DNA of 64,000 bases from contig NC_061804.1 in the NCBI RefSeq assembly GCF_021462225.1, forward strand, positions 38,019,975-38,083,974, given 5' to 3'. The notes under the pieces are model-generated. The model made no database searches, was not told the origin of the DNA, and saw nothing but the letters and a program-made list of their open reading frames with translations. Made by a program: the position numbers and the translations under genes. This document shows, piece after piece, positions 11,632 through 23,433 of the stretch. Each line of letters begins with the position of its first letter. Position 1 is the stretch's first letter. Source of the DNA: Girardinichthys multiradiatus (Eukaryota > Chordata > Actinopteri > Cyprinodontiformes > Goodeidae).

Positions 11632-13169
11632 TGTTTGGACACCAGCCATCAGTTGCAACATGGATGAACATGGACTCTGAACTATAGATAATCGAAGGCC
11701 TGTATGAACCTCTGCACCTTTCAACATCACACTAACCTATTCCTAACCCAGCCCAGGAAGAGGAGGAGTCATACCTGACTCCCTATGACGTCACCGAACA
11801 AAAATGTTGTGTTCCAACGTGGCTGCCTCTACCACATGGATTTCCAGTCGGAGAACCGGACGGAGAGACTTAACCGCAATGTGCCTTTGTTGTATGGTTC
11901 AGTACATACGTGGATGACCAGACAGCTTTGCTTCCTTCAACTTGTCGCCCGGAAACCTTTTTCTCAGCAGGGTTTACGTAAGAGGTAGTGTTTGGGCCGA
12001 GAAAATTTGTTTAGAATGAAATAATCTAAATAATATTTGTTTCGTGATGTTTGATTTATGTTTGTGTTAAGAAAACTCAGCCAAATGCTAGCAGACTAGC
12101 TGGTCAGCTAATGATGTGTTCTGTGTTGTGTTTTTGAGGTTAAGACACTCTTTATTAAAAGGGTGGTTTTAAACACAGATCAGCCATAATGCGCTATCAA
12201 CGCTTATGCGTTTGATCCTTTTATTGATGGTATTTTAAATGTACATGTTTGATTTTTAAAGGAGTGGTAACAAGCTATAGGCTTTCCTTTTTGTTAGCTA
12301 AAACTGCTAACAGTTAGGCTAAACATGCAACTTGCTGCCATCTTATAAATTCATTAAGAATCTTTTATCCAGAAAAGTTGTTAGTTCCCAATTTAGGAAA
12401 ATATTATTTCCCTAAATATCATTTTACTAAATGTGATAGTTAATTAAACACAATTAAGACTCATTTATCAAGAAATGTTTGGTTCCTATTCAAAATAATA
12501 TTTCCTGAAATATTATTTTAAAATTTCCTTAATAATAATATTATTGTACAAAATAAAGGCAGCTTATTGAACACAATCCATGAGGTTGGTTTTATTCAAC
12601 AAATCATTCTTAAAAATATTATTTTATTAAAACAATGTTTTGTCTGATTTTGCATGGTGAATGGTTGTTTGAAGGTATACCAATTATTGTCTAAGTTCCA
12701 AGACTAACCTAACCTCATTTCCAGATTCCTCAAGATAATCCTTGCTTCTCAAACATAAATAACATTGCATGGTAATGTTGCATCATTTTATTGTTCATAG
12801 TTTTCATTTGGTTCACTTGTTCATATTTTATATAGTTGGTCTTCCATATTCTTTCTTTTTGCTTGGTAGTTTAGTTGGGTTGTTTTAGCATAGTAAAGAG
12901 TTTGTTGATTGAAATATGTTTGACTTTGAATTGACTTATTTTTGTTAATAAATTCTTTATTTTAAGAAATCGTGTGAATTTATTTCATTGTATGTGCAGA
13001 GTTTTGCTGTCCAGTAATGCCAGAGCTTAGCTCACCCCTTTCCTTATTGTCCTAATACCACCTCCTTATTGGGCTGGTATTCACCGAACAACACTTAACA
13101 GACCGAATTATTATTTAACAAAATAAAATATGAATATTAAATAATTTATTCATAATAATAATCACAACA
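11632..13169 (+). mobile_element. Solo LTR (B-type), 1,538 bp
   Basis: It begins TGTTTGGACACCAGCC and ends ATCACAACA, so it has TG...CA termini with a short TGTT/AACA inverted repeat. The perfect 4-bp duplication GTGT lies at 11628-11631 and 13170-13173. A poly(A) signal AATAAA sits at 12947-12952, 217 bases before the 3' end, the same spacing as in the second copy (21672-23429). The start (TGTT...GGAC...AGCCAT) and the last 1.2 kb match that copy. A 4-bp duplication and TG...CA ends indicate an integrase-dependent retroelement reduced to one LTR by recombination. No internal coding region is attached, so the parent lineage (retrovirus-like or Ty3-like) cannot be named. 1.5 kb is long for an LTR. 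Confidence 0.85.
11786..11793 (+). promoter_or_regulatory. Consensus CRE octamer in LTR U3 region
   Basis: A perfect TGACGTCA (CREB/ATF site) lies about 155 bases inside the LTR, on the U3 side of the poly(A) signal. LTRs often carry such promoter elements, but an octamer can occur by chance and the sister LTR lacks the exact site. Confidence 0.35.
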
Positions 13170-13173
13170 GTGT

Positions 13174-13808
13174 TTGCTACTCTCTTCTATTGAAACATTA
13201 ACAGTGGGGTTTGAAAAACTTCTAGAATCTATATTTTTAATGGCTTTCTAATGGGGAGTCAGACAATAAGAGAGAAGGGTGCAGACTGACAATTGGATTT
13301 ATCAAGCTTGACTTGGTTAAAATTTGGTTGTATGACTTTTTATTCACCTTTACTTTTTGCTGTTGTTCACCATCTAATTTTTGAAGTTATGGAAAGCTTT
13401 GTTTTATTTAATCTCCATTTGTCTGCAGTAGAACCAGTTTATGCAGCAGGATTGCGTTTTAGTGTTGCTTACAGTTGCCAGATGAACACCCCTACCTCCC
13501 TGGACAGATGACCTTGAGGCTGGATCGAAAAAATGTTGAGCCCAAATTCCCCTTCCACTGAGCTGAGAAATCACACGTTCAGAGCCGCAGGTCAAGGGAC
13601 CTAATCCGGTTGGTTAAGATGTTACACAACAAGATCCAGGCTAAAAGTAAGGTGTGTCTTATCAGATTATCCAAGGTCCCTTTCACACTTGACACTAACG
13701 TGCATCCTGAGTCATCCAATTGTGTCCGGACAACATCTGACCCTATTCAAGACACACTGAGGATGTTTTCCTAAGACCACTTATAGAGCCCGGAACAATT
13801 GTGTCCAC
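13174..13808. other. No recognisable gene or repeat
   Basis: Short frames only. The sequence separates the solo LTR from an L2 tail. It includes an interval (13540-13800) that I could not assign. Confidence 0.4.
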
Positions 13809-14402
13809 ATTCAATTCAATTCAGTTTATTTATATAACGCCAATTCACAACAAAGGTTGTCTCAAGGCACTTCACAAAAGTCAGGTACAAACATTCCAAT
13901 TAATCCTAATCATTGAACAGTGCAGTCAGATTCAGTTATTTATTCAAATTGGAAAAAAAAAAATTTGTCTAAGGAAACCCAGCAGATTGCATCCAGTCAG
14001 TGACTTGCAGCATTCCCTCCTCCTGGATGAGCATGTAGGGAGAGTGGACAGTCACTGACGTTGACTTTGCAGCAATCCCTCATACTGAGCATGCATGTAG
14101 CGACAGTGGAGAGGAAAAACTCCCTTTCAATAGGAAGAAACCTCCAGCAGAACCAGGCTCAGTGTGAGCGGCCATCTGCCACAACCAACTCGGGGTTTGA
14201 GAGAACAGAGCAGAGACACAAAAAGAACACAGAAGCACTGATCCAGGAGTTCTTTCTATGGGAAGGAAAAGTAAATGTTAGTGGATGTAGCTCCTTTAGT
14301 CGTTTCACCTAGAAAGAAAGAACAGATAAACTCTGAGCCAGTTTTCAAGGTTAGAGTCTGAAAGAGAGCACATAGAGTTAGTCGCAGTAAAAGCTCAGTC
14401 AA
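13809..14402 (-). mobile_element. L2/Maui-like LINE 3' UTR, copy a
   Basis: The complement matches the 3' UTR of the copies at 17600-18281 and 36301-37197. Shared blocks are CTCTTTCAGACTCTAACC, GAGCCTGGTTCTGCTGGAGG, AGGGAGTTTTTCCTCTCCAC and GAATTGGCGTTATATAAATA, ending in a (TTGAA)n-type tail at 13809-13822. It is 5'-truncated at about 14402 and contains no coding sequence. Short 5'-truncated tails are the usual product of LINE target-primed reverse transcription. Confidence 0.85.
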
Positions 14403-15904
14403 TCGCCATTCATTTGGTAGTCTGAATACAATCTGTTCTACAACACACTGAAGGACCACCCACTAACATTACATGGCTCCCATCAAGCAGCAATTTACAA
14501 CTCTTGGTTAAAAAGAAAAAACTACTGATACCTAAATCAGCATTGATCTCAGCTGATCTAAAACAACTACAGAGCTGCAGTATCTGGAAAACTGTATAAC
14601 AGGATTTTTTTAGATACAAGTTTTACTTGTTTGGATCCTCCACAGTAAGAAGGATTTTATTGATAAGCTCATTTCAGGACCCTGTATGGGTGAGTAAATC
14701 TCTCTCTGATACTTGTATGTAGCTGATTTTCTTTTCACTGTGTAAATTTTGTAAATCTGAAAAAATGTGTATTTTCATAATATAAATTTCATTCCTTTCT
14801 AAGTTTGCAGTGAGAACCCCTTGATTAACTAAAGCAGTTTCTCAACTGCTACATTCAGTGACCCACTGTTTATGAGTATTTATTATTTCATTACAAATGT
14901 TTGACACCTTACATTGTTTTTATCCCTCCATACTAGATAGCAGGCTCCTGTCTGAAAATAGAATCTCCTTTTTCAGTAGTAAAACTCAGGACTGTTAGCT
15001 ATTTTTGTCCAATAACCTCCTCGATAGCATTAGCATGAATAAAGCATCTAAATATATGGAAAAATGTATTAAACGTGTGTTGGTTAGTGTCTATGCCTCA
15101 TTAATGACAGAGGCAAATTATTTGTTCAAAATCTCCTGGCTCCAGTAGGACTAACCTCCACCTCAGCTTATGTTTGAGCTATTTCATGCTAATTTTAGGC
15201 GTGAAGCAGGCTTCCTAATGATGCTGGGTGCTTGATTGCTCTAAGTCTCCTCTGCCAGAAGGATGCATATCATTTGCTTTTCTCTGTCATTAAGGAAATA
15301 ATCTTATGGAGATTGCCAAAAGCTAATTACACTAGCCACTGCTGGAATCTTCAGCCTACAATAAAACAGCTGTGCAGGTAAAGCTGACAAGCTTTTAGTG
15401 GAGCCGTTCACCTCTTCGCTCTTTCTTTATAATCCTCATGAATATTGCTGACTTTGTTCTGCAGAAATGGGAAATATATTTCATTTGCTTCTGCTTAACA
15501 CTGCAGGCTCAGCTGACCTTGCATCCTTATGCATTTTTATAAGATGGCCCGGAAAGACTTTTGTTCCTTTGTTTAAAGTTTAAAGAAGGGATAATACAGC
15601 ATCAGTATTATGAACTGTTTCTGGTCTATGCAGGTGCAGCACAACAACATGGGATAATAAAGGCACGTTGCAGGTGATTAATCGTGTTTTCTTTGCTGAT
15701 GCTGTTTATTAAAAGCATACATTGCTGGCTTTGAAACAATCCTGGCATCTACATATTACACAATAAATTAGACACACTTGTGCTAATATGTTATGTGATT
15801 AATTTCTTAATTTTTCATAAAAAGTAATCTGTTGCTGATACAGGCAACAGGACATATCACACACTTTAGATAGAAACCACCATGTCTTTTTAATCTGATG
15901 AGTG
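14403..15904. other. Unique sequence, possibly constrained
   Basis: No mobile-element signature was found. A + strand open frame of about 50 codons (14430-14597) is unassigned. A GGTGAGTAAAT splice-donor-like string occurs at 14688-14698 without a convincing exon. 15180-15560 has the mixed composition and homeodomain-type core motifs (CTAATTAC) often seen in vertebrate conserved non-coding elements. None of this is demonstrable from one sequence. Confidence 0.3.
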
Positions 15905-16322
15905 CCTTGTTGAAGTATTCACACACCTTAAACTTTTCAGGTTTTGTCATGGTACTTATATACCTCACTGTATTGTTTTGGGATTGTAAAGTGGAAGGAC
16001 TTTTTTAAACCTTTCACTAATAAAAATCTGAAAAAAGTGCAGTAGTTTTGTATTTATTCTGCCCGAGTCCATATTTTGTAGAAACACCTTTTGCTTCAAT
16101 TACAGCTGTCCACATCATGGAACTGAAATGTTTGCCCATTTTTCTGTGCAAAATTGCTCAACCTTAATCAAACTGAATAGATCATTTTCAATTTCTGTCA
16201 TAAATTCACAATTGGATTTAGGTCTAGACTTTCACTGAGCAATTCACATGAACACATGAACATACTCTAATCTAAAATTCTATCTTCTATAGTACCACTG
16301 GGTGTATATTTTGTTTTAAGAA
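15905..16322 (-). mobile_element. Tc1-like remnant, left part of a split copy
   Basis: The text follows a Tc1-like lineage read on its non-coding strand: GAAGTATTCACACACCTT at the terminal repeat, then ATTTTGTAGAAACACCTT, CAATTACAGCTG and CACAATTGGATTTAGGTCTA. It continues at 18282, so the L2 element at 16383-18281 was inserted into it or into adjoining debris. No intact transposase frame remains. Confidence 0.65.
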
Positions 16323-16382
16323 AAGTAAATAAGTCAGTAAGTAGCTTTATTTATAAAGCACATGAAGATGAATCACTGCCCC

Positions 16383-18281
16383 TTATTTGTCTGACAGATT
16401 CCGGTTTGTTCATCTAAATGATAAATCATCTTCAAACTCCAGGGTTATTTGTGGAGTACCACAGGGTTCAGTGCTTAGGCCAATCCTCTTTACTGTATAT
16501 ATGTTTCCAATAGGTAAAATTATCAGGCAGCATGGGATACATTTTCATTGTTATGCTGATGATACTCAACTTTATTAATCCATATATCCTGATGAGGCCA
16601 ACCAGTTAGATAGACTACAAGCATGTCTTGAAGACATAAAACCTTGGATGACTTCAAATTTTCTTCTACTAAATTCAGACAAGACAGACGTTGTCGTCTT
16701 TGGACCGGAGTCTTTGAAAAAGAAACTGTTTAGTCAATCAATTAACGTGCATGGCATGAAATTGACCTCCAGTAATAAAGTAAGAACCTTGGTGTTATTT
16801 TTGATCAGATCATGTCATTTAAATCCCATATTGAACAAGTTTCTAGGATTTCCTTCTTTCACCTCCGGAATATTGCCAGAATTAGAAACATCCTATCCAG
16901 GAGTGACGCTGAAAATCTAGTCCATGCATTTGTTACTTTAAGGCTGGAGCATTGTAATTCTTTACTATCAGGATGTCCACAAAATATAGTTAAAAGCCTT
17001 CAGCTGATCCAAAATGCTGCAGCAAGAATTCTGATTAAAATTAAAAAGAGAGATCATATTTCTCCTACTTTAGCTTCCTTTCATTGGCTCCCAGTTAAAT
17101 CCAGAATAGAATTTAAAATTCTCGTCCTCACATATAAAGCCCTTAATGATCTAGCTCCATCATACATCAGAGATCTGATTGTTCCATATATAATACTGTA
17201 TAGTACTGCGTTCTCAGACTGCAGGTTTACTGGTGGATGCTAGAGTCTCTAGAAGTAGAATGGGAGGCAGATCCTTTACTTATCAGGCTCCTCTCCTGTG
17301 GAACCAGCTCCCAGTTTTAGTCCATGAGGCAGACACCCTGTCTACTTTTAAGGCTAGGCTTAAGGCTAGGCCTTTTTGATAAAGCTTATAGTTAGAGTGG
17401 CTTAAGTTATCCTGAGCAATCTCTGTAGTTATGCAGCTATAGGCATAGGCTGCTGGAGGACATAATGACCAAATTCACTCTCTCTGCTACATTCTCTCAC
17501 TACTCTCCAATTTTGCATTATTTGCTGTTATTTCAGCTTTTAACTCTATGTTTTCTCTCTTTTCTCCTCCTAGAAGCTACACCTGACCCGGCTCTGGGTT
17601 TAGCTGTGGCACCTTCCTGGGGCAGCTGAGCTGCTGCTGCCAACAACTTAATGCTCACTTTCTACAGATGATACCTTGTCTTTCGGTATTTAACCCTGTC
17701 TCTCGTAGAGATAGCTACTACCTGAGCTTCTACTGTGACTAACTGTATGTGCGCTCTTTTATACTCTAGAATTGAAAAGCTACTAAATGAGCTATAACCA
17801 AGTACTCCTGGATCAGTGCTTCTGTGTTCTTTTTCTGTCTCTGCTATGTTCTCTCAAACCCCCAGTCGGTCGTGGCAGATGACCATTCACATTGAGCCTG
17901 GTTCTGCTGGAGGTTTCTTCCTGTTAAAAGGGAGTTTTTCCTCTCCACTGTCGCTATATGCATGCTCAGTATGAAGGATTGCTTCAAAGTCAACGCCAGT
18001 GACAGTCCACTGTCTCTACATGCTCATCCAGGAGGAGTGAATACTGCAAGTCACTGACTCGATGCAATCTCCTGGGTTTCCTTAGATAAAAAAACATTTT
18101 AACTAATTTGAAGAATAAACTGAATTTGACTGCACTGTTTGATAGCCATGATTAATTGGAATGCATATACTTGACTTGAAATCTGTATGATTCGATTGAA
18201 TTAACTTTGTAAAGTGCCTTGAGACGACATGTGTTGTGAATTGGCGCTATGTAAATAAACTGAATTTAATTTAATTTAATT
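16383..18281 (+). mobile_element. L2/Maui-like LINE, copy b (5'-truncated)
   Basis: It carries the reverse-transcriptase carboxy half plus 3' UTR. Motif B is visible as CGVPQGSV (about 16459). The catalytic YADD is intact at 16552-16563, directly followed by TQLY and a stop. The thumb and C-terminal region (about 16600-17390) includes SDKTDVVVFGPESL, LQLIQNAAARI and FHWLPVKSRIEFKI, spread over several frames. The 3' UTR runs to a TTTAA-rich tail at 18281. The enzyme would have nicked genomic DNA and copied its own RNA. Stops and frameshifts make this copy inactive. No endonuclease domain is present. Confidence 0.85.
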
Positions 18282-18530
18282 TTCTGTCAGGATTGACTTG
18301 TATTTGGTTCCATCCATCTTCCTATCAATTCTGACCAGCTTCTTCATCACTGCTGAAGAAAAGCATTCCCAAATCCCAATGTTGCCACGACCTTTTTTCA
18401 GACGTTTTATGGGAGCTGTTCTAATCAGCCTCTCTTCTATTAAATATTCCCTGAGCTCCTGACTGAAAAGGGGTATGCTGATTGTCCCATCTAAACAGCT
18501 AAAGTTTTAATAAACATCCCTATTCGGTGT
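18282..18530 (-). mobile_element. Tc1-like remnant, right part of a split copy
   Basis: It resumes the pattern broken at 16322: GGTTCCATCCATCTTCC, TCTGACCAGCTTCTTC and GCTGAAGAAAAGCATTCCC follow the order expected downstream in the same Tc1-like lineage. The region homologous to about 150 bases between the two halves is missing, so the insertion came with loss or later decay. Confidence 0.6.
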
Positions 18531-19264
18531 AGACGTTTTATTATTTGTTCAGAAGTTGGAGTTCAATGTTTAAACACTCAAACATGACTCATGTTCTGCT
18601 ATACATTGCAAAGGTCCCTGTCTGTAGATGTCCTTATAAAATAAACAGGCACCAATCCTAGTTTTATGTCCAATTTCTGATCTTGGGTTTTGTGATGCTC
18701 TGATCTGCCGACACCAATTTGGACAAATTCCGATTTCTCTTTGGGTACTAGAAATAAGGTTCATAGAACCTTGTCCTAATTTTTGGATGCATTCAATAGT
18801 TAAAGCTGTTAAAAACAAAATGTTCAGCCTGAGGTTACAGAGCTGTTTCTCTCTCTCTACATTACTGGAAATCTCTAAATACAGTAAAGTAACCCCGGTG
18901 TCAGGTAGTGTAGTTTTTGTGTTAAACCAAAGTGCACATAGGAATTTGTGATGAGCATAAGTGGAGAATTCGATAATAAAACAGAAAACTGCAGGTCTTA
19001 TACAAGGAGAACAGGACATGGACCACTGCTCTAGGAGAAACAAATCCAAATGCACAAAGAACAGAACTGTGATGGCAAGCCACACATGGTAAGCTCCACA
19101 CCTCATAACTAGTTTGTCTCACTTTGTAGCCACTACTTCAGATATATTACCTCATCATTCAATATATTGTTTGTTTATTAAATCAGCTTAATTTTCCATA
19201 ACACAGTACAATGTTTATATGGAGTGCACACATATCAACACTGCAAGGTCAACATTCTCTTATG
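18531..19264. other. Unassigned sequence
   Basis: A 178-codon minus-strand frame (18570-19106) has no domain that I recognise and a cysteine/leucine-rich random look. A string near 18680-18740 vaguely recalls hAT-type termini, but I could not establish it. Confidence 0.3.
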
Positions 19265-19265
19265 T

Positions 19266-20127
19266 TGTATTAATACCTCTGTCTTTGTTTGAGTTACCTG
19301 TCGGGAGTGCAGAGAGTTCACTGCATTCAGAACACCATGGGGGCTTTTCCACTTTACAGTCTTTGGCTTACATGGAGCTCCATTAACCTTTCAATGACTA
19401 ATGGATCAGGTATTGCACAACTGCTATGACTTTGCTGCTGCTTACTTGAATGATATTGTCATTCACAGTACCACCTGGGAGGAGCACGTGGAACACCTAC
19501 ACATTGTCCTTGATCACCTTCACTCGGCTGGGTTGAGGTGAATCCATCACCGTGTCTTTACTGTTGCTGAGACAGAATACTTGGGTCATGTCATCAGCAA
19601 GTGGGTTATCAGGCCATGGATCAATAAAATCAAGGCCATGGAATCAAGCCCCCTGCCAAAATAAATAAGCAGCTTGGATCCTTCTTGGGCATAGCTGGTT
19701 TCTACCGTCGTTTCATACACCAATTTTCCAATAGGGCAGCTCTGCTTTCAGGCCTGATGAGGTCCCGCTCCCCTAACCACATCCAGTGGACAGAGGAGGC
19801 AGTGGCAGAGTTTCATGACATCCAACAGTGACCAAGCAAGCAACCTGTGTTATGCAGTCCCAACTTTGATGAACCATTCATTTTACAGACTGATGTTTCG
19901 GATTGGGGTCTCCTATTATTTACTGGGAAGAGACATCAACTTGGAAACCATTTACAAAGCACTCCAATGGATTGAGAAGATGAAGGACACCAATACCTGC
20001 TAGTACCTGGCCTTATAACCATTTTGATTTGCTGTCCACCATATACCGGGCAGGGAAACCCTCACAGTTAACTATTTCTCTCGCTGTACCAGTGTATTAA
20101 TACCTCTTTCTTTGTTTTAGTTACCTG
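19266..20127. repeat. 35-bp direct repeats bracketing a Gypsy fragment
   Basis: The segments 19266-19300 and 20093-20127 match in about 32 of 35 positions (both contain TATTAATACCTCT and AGTTACCTG). They enclose the Gypsy pol fragment exactly. They could be a long target duplication or repeats inside the parent element. Confidence 0.6.
19301..20092 (+). pseudogene. Gypsy-type RT/RNase H fragment, dead
   Basis: The + strand shows TPWGLFHFTVFGLHGAPLTF (about 19338-19396) and an active-site motif YLNDIVIH near 19445. The first catalytic aspartate of the usual YLDD is therefore asparagine. Then come EYLGHVISKWVIRP (about 19572), a degraded FLG..GFYRRFI block and QWTEEAV (about 19788), ending near PGRETLTVNYFSR (about 20045). 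The order matches Ty3/Gypsy pol from RT palm to early RNase H. Stops and frame changes are numerous. It belongs to a different lineage from the Gypsy element at 53-60 kb. Confidence 0.75.
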
Positions 20128-20560
20128 GGGGTTTGGCTTCTCCTTCCTGGTTGGCAGTAGTTGTGGCGAAGCACTGAAAAGCCTGAAGTACTGCTGACAG
20201 CCTCGTTGGACTGAACCACAAGCTTCACGCCTGAGGGGTGTTTGAAGTTTATTTCATTCTTTTCTGTTAGTTTGTTATGTGGCAGACATTTTGTCTTCCC
20301 TTTATGTGTCATATGGTTTAGCTAAACCAGTATATAAGTTCCCTTATGTGTCAGTTCAGGAGGTCAGTTTGTCTTAGGTTTGTTTGGTAATGATTTCTGA
20401 GTTGAGTTTATTGTCTTGACCTCTTCTATTGGTCTGCCTGAACCTGATTTTGAGTTGTTAACCATTTTTAAGATTTTTGAGTACATAAAACCCACCTTTT
20501 TTTAATCAAGCACCTGTCTCCTCTATGCTTTACATCTTGGTCCCTGACAAGAACACCAGA
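20128..20560 (+). repeat. Candidate LTR remnant
   Basis: It has a TATA-like CAGTATATAAG (about 20328), a downstream stretch resembling a retroelement leader (CACCTGTCTCCTCTATGC) and ends near TCCCTGACAAG. It lies directly downstream of Gypsy pol debris. No partner LTR or target duplication was found, so this is an inference. Confidence 0.35.
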
Positions 20561-21331
20561 ATAAACTAAAAAAACTAAACACAAAGGAATAAAGATATGG
20601 AAACACTTACTAACAATAATGGACACAGGGAATGAACAAGACCTATTGAAAATAAATAAATAACAAGGAAATGATCAAAATACAAACACAAATGAAAACC
20701 AAAACCCAAACCCAAGAAATATTCTATTTATCATCGCAACTATACAAGAGCTTGTTATGCATTATTGGTTATTAATGTCAGGTTTAGATGCAGAGTCGCA
20801 TCATATGTGACAAAATGACCACTTGCTGTTACACAACTCTCCAGTTAAACACGATGCTACGATTATTGAAAAAACAAACTGTATTTAGCACTAGTGATAA
20901 GTACAATCAGCATTAGCAACTGTAAACACCAGTCTCGGAATGTATTGCTAAAAGAACTAGACTAACTTAAAGATTTCGTAAAGACTGCCAACCTTTCCAA
21001 ATCCAGCATGTTCCAATGACAGACACTATTGTACTCCTCCATTGGATTAAACAGAGGAGCTTAGCTGTTGTCTGCTCAGTTTCAGCCTTCCTGTTCACTA
21101 CTGAAGTCTTCACTTCCTGTAGCAATAGCCAGAATGCTTCTGAAAATACAGTTTTATTTTGAGAAGGCCCTTACAGTGTTTGTGCTTCCTTTAATTTCAC
21201 TTTTTAATAATTTTGTGACATCAAAAATAATTAACTATGAATCTTCCTTCAGTAACAACAAAGATTAGGTTAGTATAAAATAAAGATTATCATCAATTTC
21301 TTTAAAATAAACTAACTTTTTTATTTACCCT
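20561..21331. other. No recognisable gene or repeat
   Basis: AT-rich sequence with A-rich runs at 20570-20700 and short frames only. Confidence 0.45.
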
Positions 21332-21671
21332 TGTTGGATCAGCAGCAAGGATCCAAACCTCTGATCCAAAAGTTAAGTCTGGTATGTGTAACCGGTGGCT
21401 GTCACCTGGACAAAAATAAGGCTAGTTGCCTTAACCCTTCTGTCTGAGCTTTTGCAGAAAAGAAACTGAGCTACGAAGAGACGGTGTCCCTGATTACGTC
21501 AAAGAAGAGGTTTTCCTCCACCACTGCCCTGAGGAAAAACTACATAGGAACCGCAGCCTCCCTACGTGCATCTTTCCCAGCAGACGCTCCCCCTCCCAGC
21601 TGTTGTTGAAGCGGCCGCCACACAACTCACTTTCCCTGGGACCTCCTGTCCTCCTGTTCATCAGAATGGTT
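21332..21671 (+). repeat. A-type LTR-like repeat, left part (split)
   Basis: It begins TGTTGGATCAGC. It matches 8840-9135 through AAAAGTTAAGTCTGG, GGTGTCCCTGATTACGTC, AACCGCAGCC and TGTTCATCAGA, after which the match stops at the edge of the inserted solo LTR. The remainder resumes at 23434. Confidence 0.6.
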
Positions 21672-23429
21672 TGTTGGGACCACACAGCCATGGGTGTTCC
21701 ACACTAAAACTCCGGTACATACTTTCCTGGAACCTTTCAAAATAAAGTGCATTAACCTTCTTCCAGCACAGCCAGGAAATGGGGTAACTGCGGACTTCCT
21801 GTGGCGCCAATACCCAAATAAAAGCCCCACCTTTCCACAAGTCTCCCTCTTCCACACCGATGACCATCGGGTCAGGAGGGAACACAGCGCGCTGAATGTA
21901 TTTTGCTGGCAAAAGGACATAAATTCAACTGGATCCAAGAACCGATCATTTGCAAAAGTTAAGTAGAATGAAATACTGTCTGTGTATCCGGTATTTTCAT
22001 TCATGAACGGAGAAATTAAGGTGTAAGAGTTGCTTACATTTTCTCTTCGAGGCCCCACAGAAGCAAACGGTGTTCCGAGAGAAGCTGTTTCGACAAGCCG
22101 AGTCTGGAGGAAAGACGACGGCCGCAACCGTGTTTACGGTAACGAACAGCTGGTCACCTTCTGATCGGGAGAAACTGAGGAAGTTAGCGGGAAGCTAACT
22201 CTTTGTTCATGACGGATATCTTCTTCAAACTTCGCCTTGGGACGACATTCCCTCAACAGCTTCAGAGGTTGGGGTTTGGGCAGATTAACAGATTGGTTTA
22301 GGATGAAATGATCTAAACGTTTTCATGTTATGAAGTTTGTTTTGTGGAACTCGGCTATCTTGGTGCTAGCATGCTACCTGTAGCACTGAGGCCAGTTCGG
22401 GTTCTTTGTATGTGTTAAAGCTAAGATAAACTTTATTTAAAGGGTGGTTTTAACCAGAACATTGCTCATAACGCGCCGTCAGCGCTTATGCATTTTAACC
22501 CTGGTATTTTAAAGGTATGTGTTGATTCTGGCGCTAAACTATCTCTAGCTTAGCACTTTAGCTAGCTTCTTTGTTAGCCCAACGGCCAGCCGGTAAATAC
22601 ACGTGTGCTAGCATTAAGGCTAGTCAACAGAAAGGTTGTTAGTTTTCAAGCTAGTGAATAATCGTCCCCGAACATCATTTACTAAAGTTGATAACTAAGT
22701 AAACACCATTAAGCCCCATTTCTCCAGAAAGATTTGGCTCTTTTCCAAAATACTCAATAATATTTCTTCAAATATTATTTTAATAAATGAAGGCAGCTAA
22801 TTAGACACCGTTGAGAATTAGTCATCCAGGAGGTGGGTTTTATTCAGCAGATCATTATTTAAAACATTATTTTATTAAAATAATATTTTATCTGAATTGT
22901 GAAGGGTTGTCTAAAGGTTGCTGATTATTTTCTAAGTTAGTTCCAAGACTAACTTAACTTCACTTCCAGATTCTTCAAGATAATCCGTGGTTCTCAAACA
23001 TAAACATTGCATGGTAATGTTGCATCACTCTTTTTGGTCATGATTTCTAATCATCTTTAATCAACTTGTTTATATTGTACATAGTCCATTAGTTGTCATT
23101 ATTCTTTAATTCTGCTTGGTAGTTTAGTTGGATTGTTTTAGCATAGTAAAGAGTTTGTTGATTGAAATATGTTGGACTTTGAGTTGACTTATTTTTGTTA
23201 ATAAATTCTTGTATTTTAAGAAATTGTGTGAATTCATTCCATATGTGTGCAGAGTTTATGCTGTTCAATAATGCCTGAGCTCGTCTCACACCTTTCTATT
23301 CTGTCCTAATACCATCGCCTTAATGGGCTGGTATTCACAGGACAATCCTTAACAGACCGGAATATTATTTGGTAAAATATTAATATTAAAATATTAATAT
23401 TAAATATTCTCAGATTCATATTTACAACA
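21672..23429 (+). mobile_element. Solo LTR (B-type), 1,758 bp, nested
   Basis: It starts TGTTGGGACCACACAGCC and ends TTTACAACA (TGTTG/CAACA inverted ends). A perfect 4-bp duplication GGTT lies at 21668-21671 and 23430-23433. The poly(A) signal AATAAA at 23200-23205 is 224 bases from the 3' end. The 3' 1.2 kb matches the solo LTR at 11632-13169, including GTTTGTTGATTGAAATATGT and GGGCTGGTATTCAC. The flanks on either side are the two halves of an A-type repeat, so this LTR landed inside a related older element. No coding sequence remains. Confidence 0.85.
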
Positions 23430-23433
23430 GGTT

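Noticed and set aside
18570..19106. 178-codon minus-strand frame as a gene
   Set aside because: No recognisable domain, signal or splice context. Neighbouring sequence is mobile-element debris.
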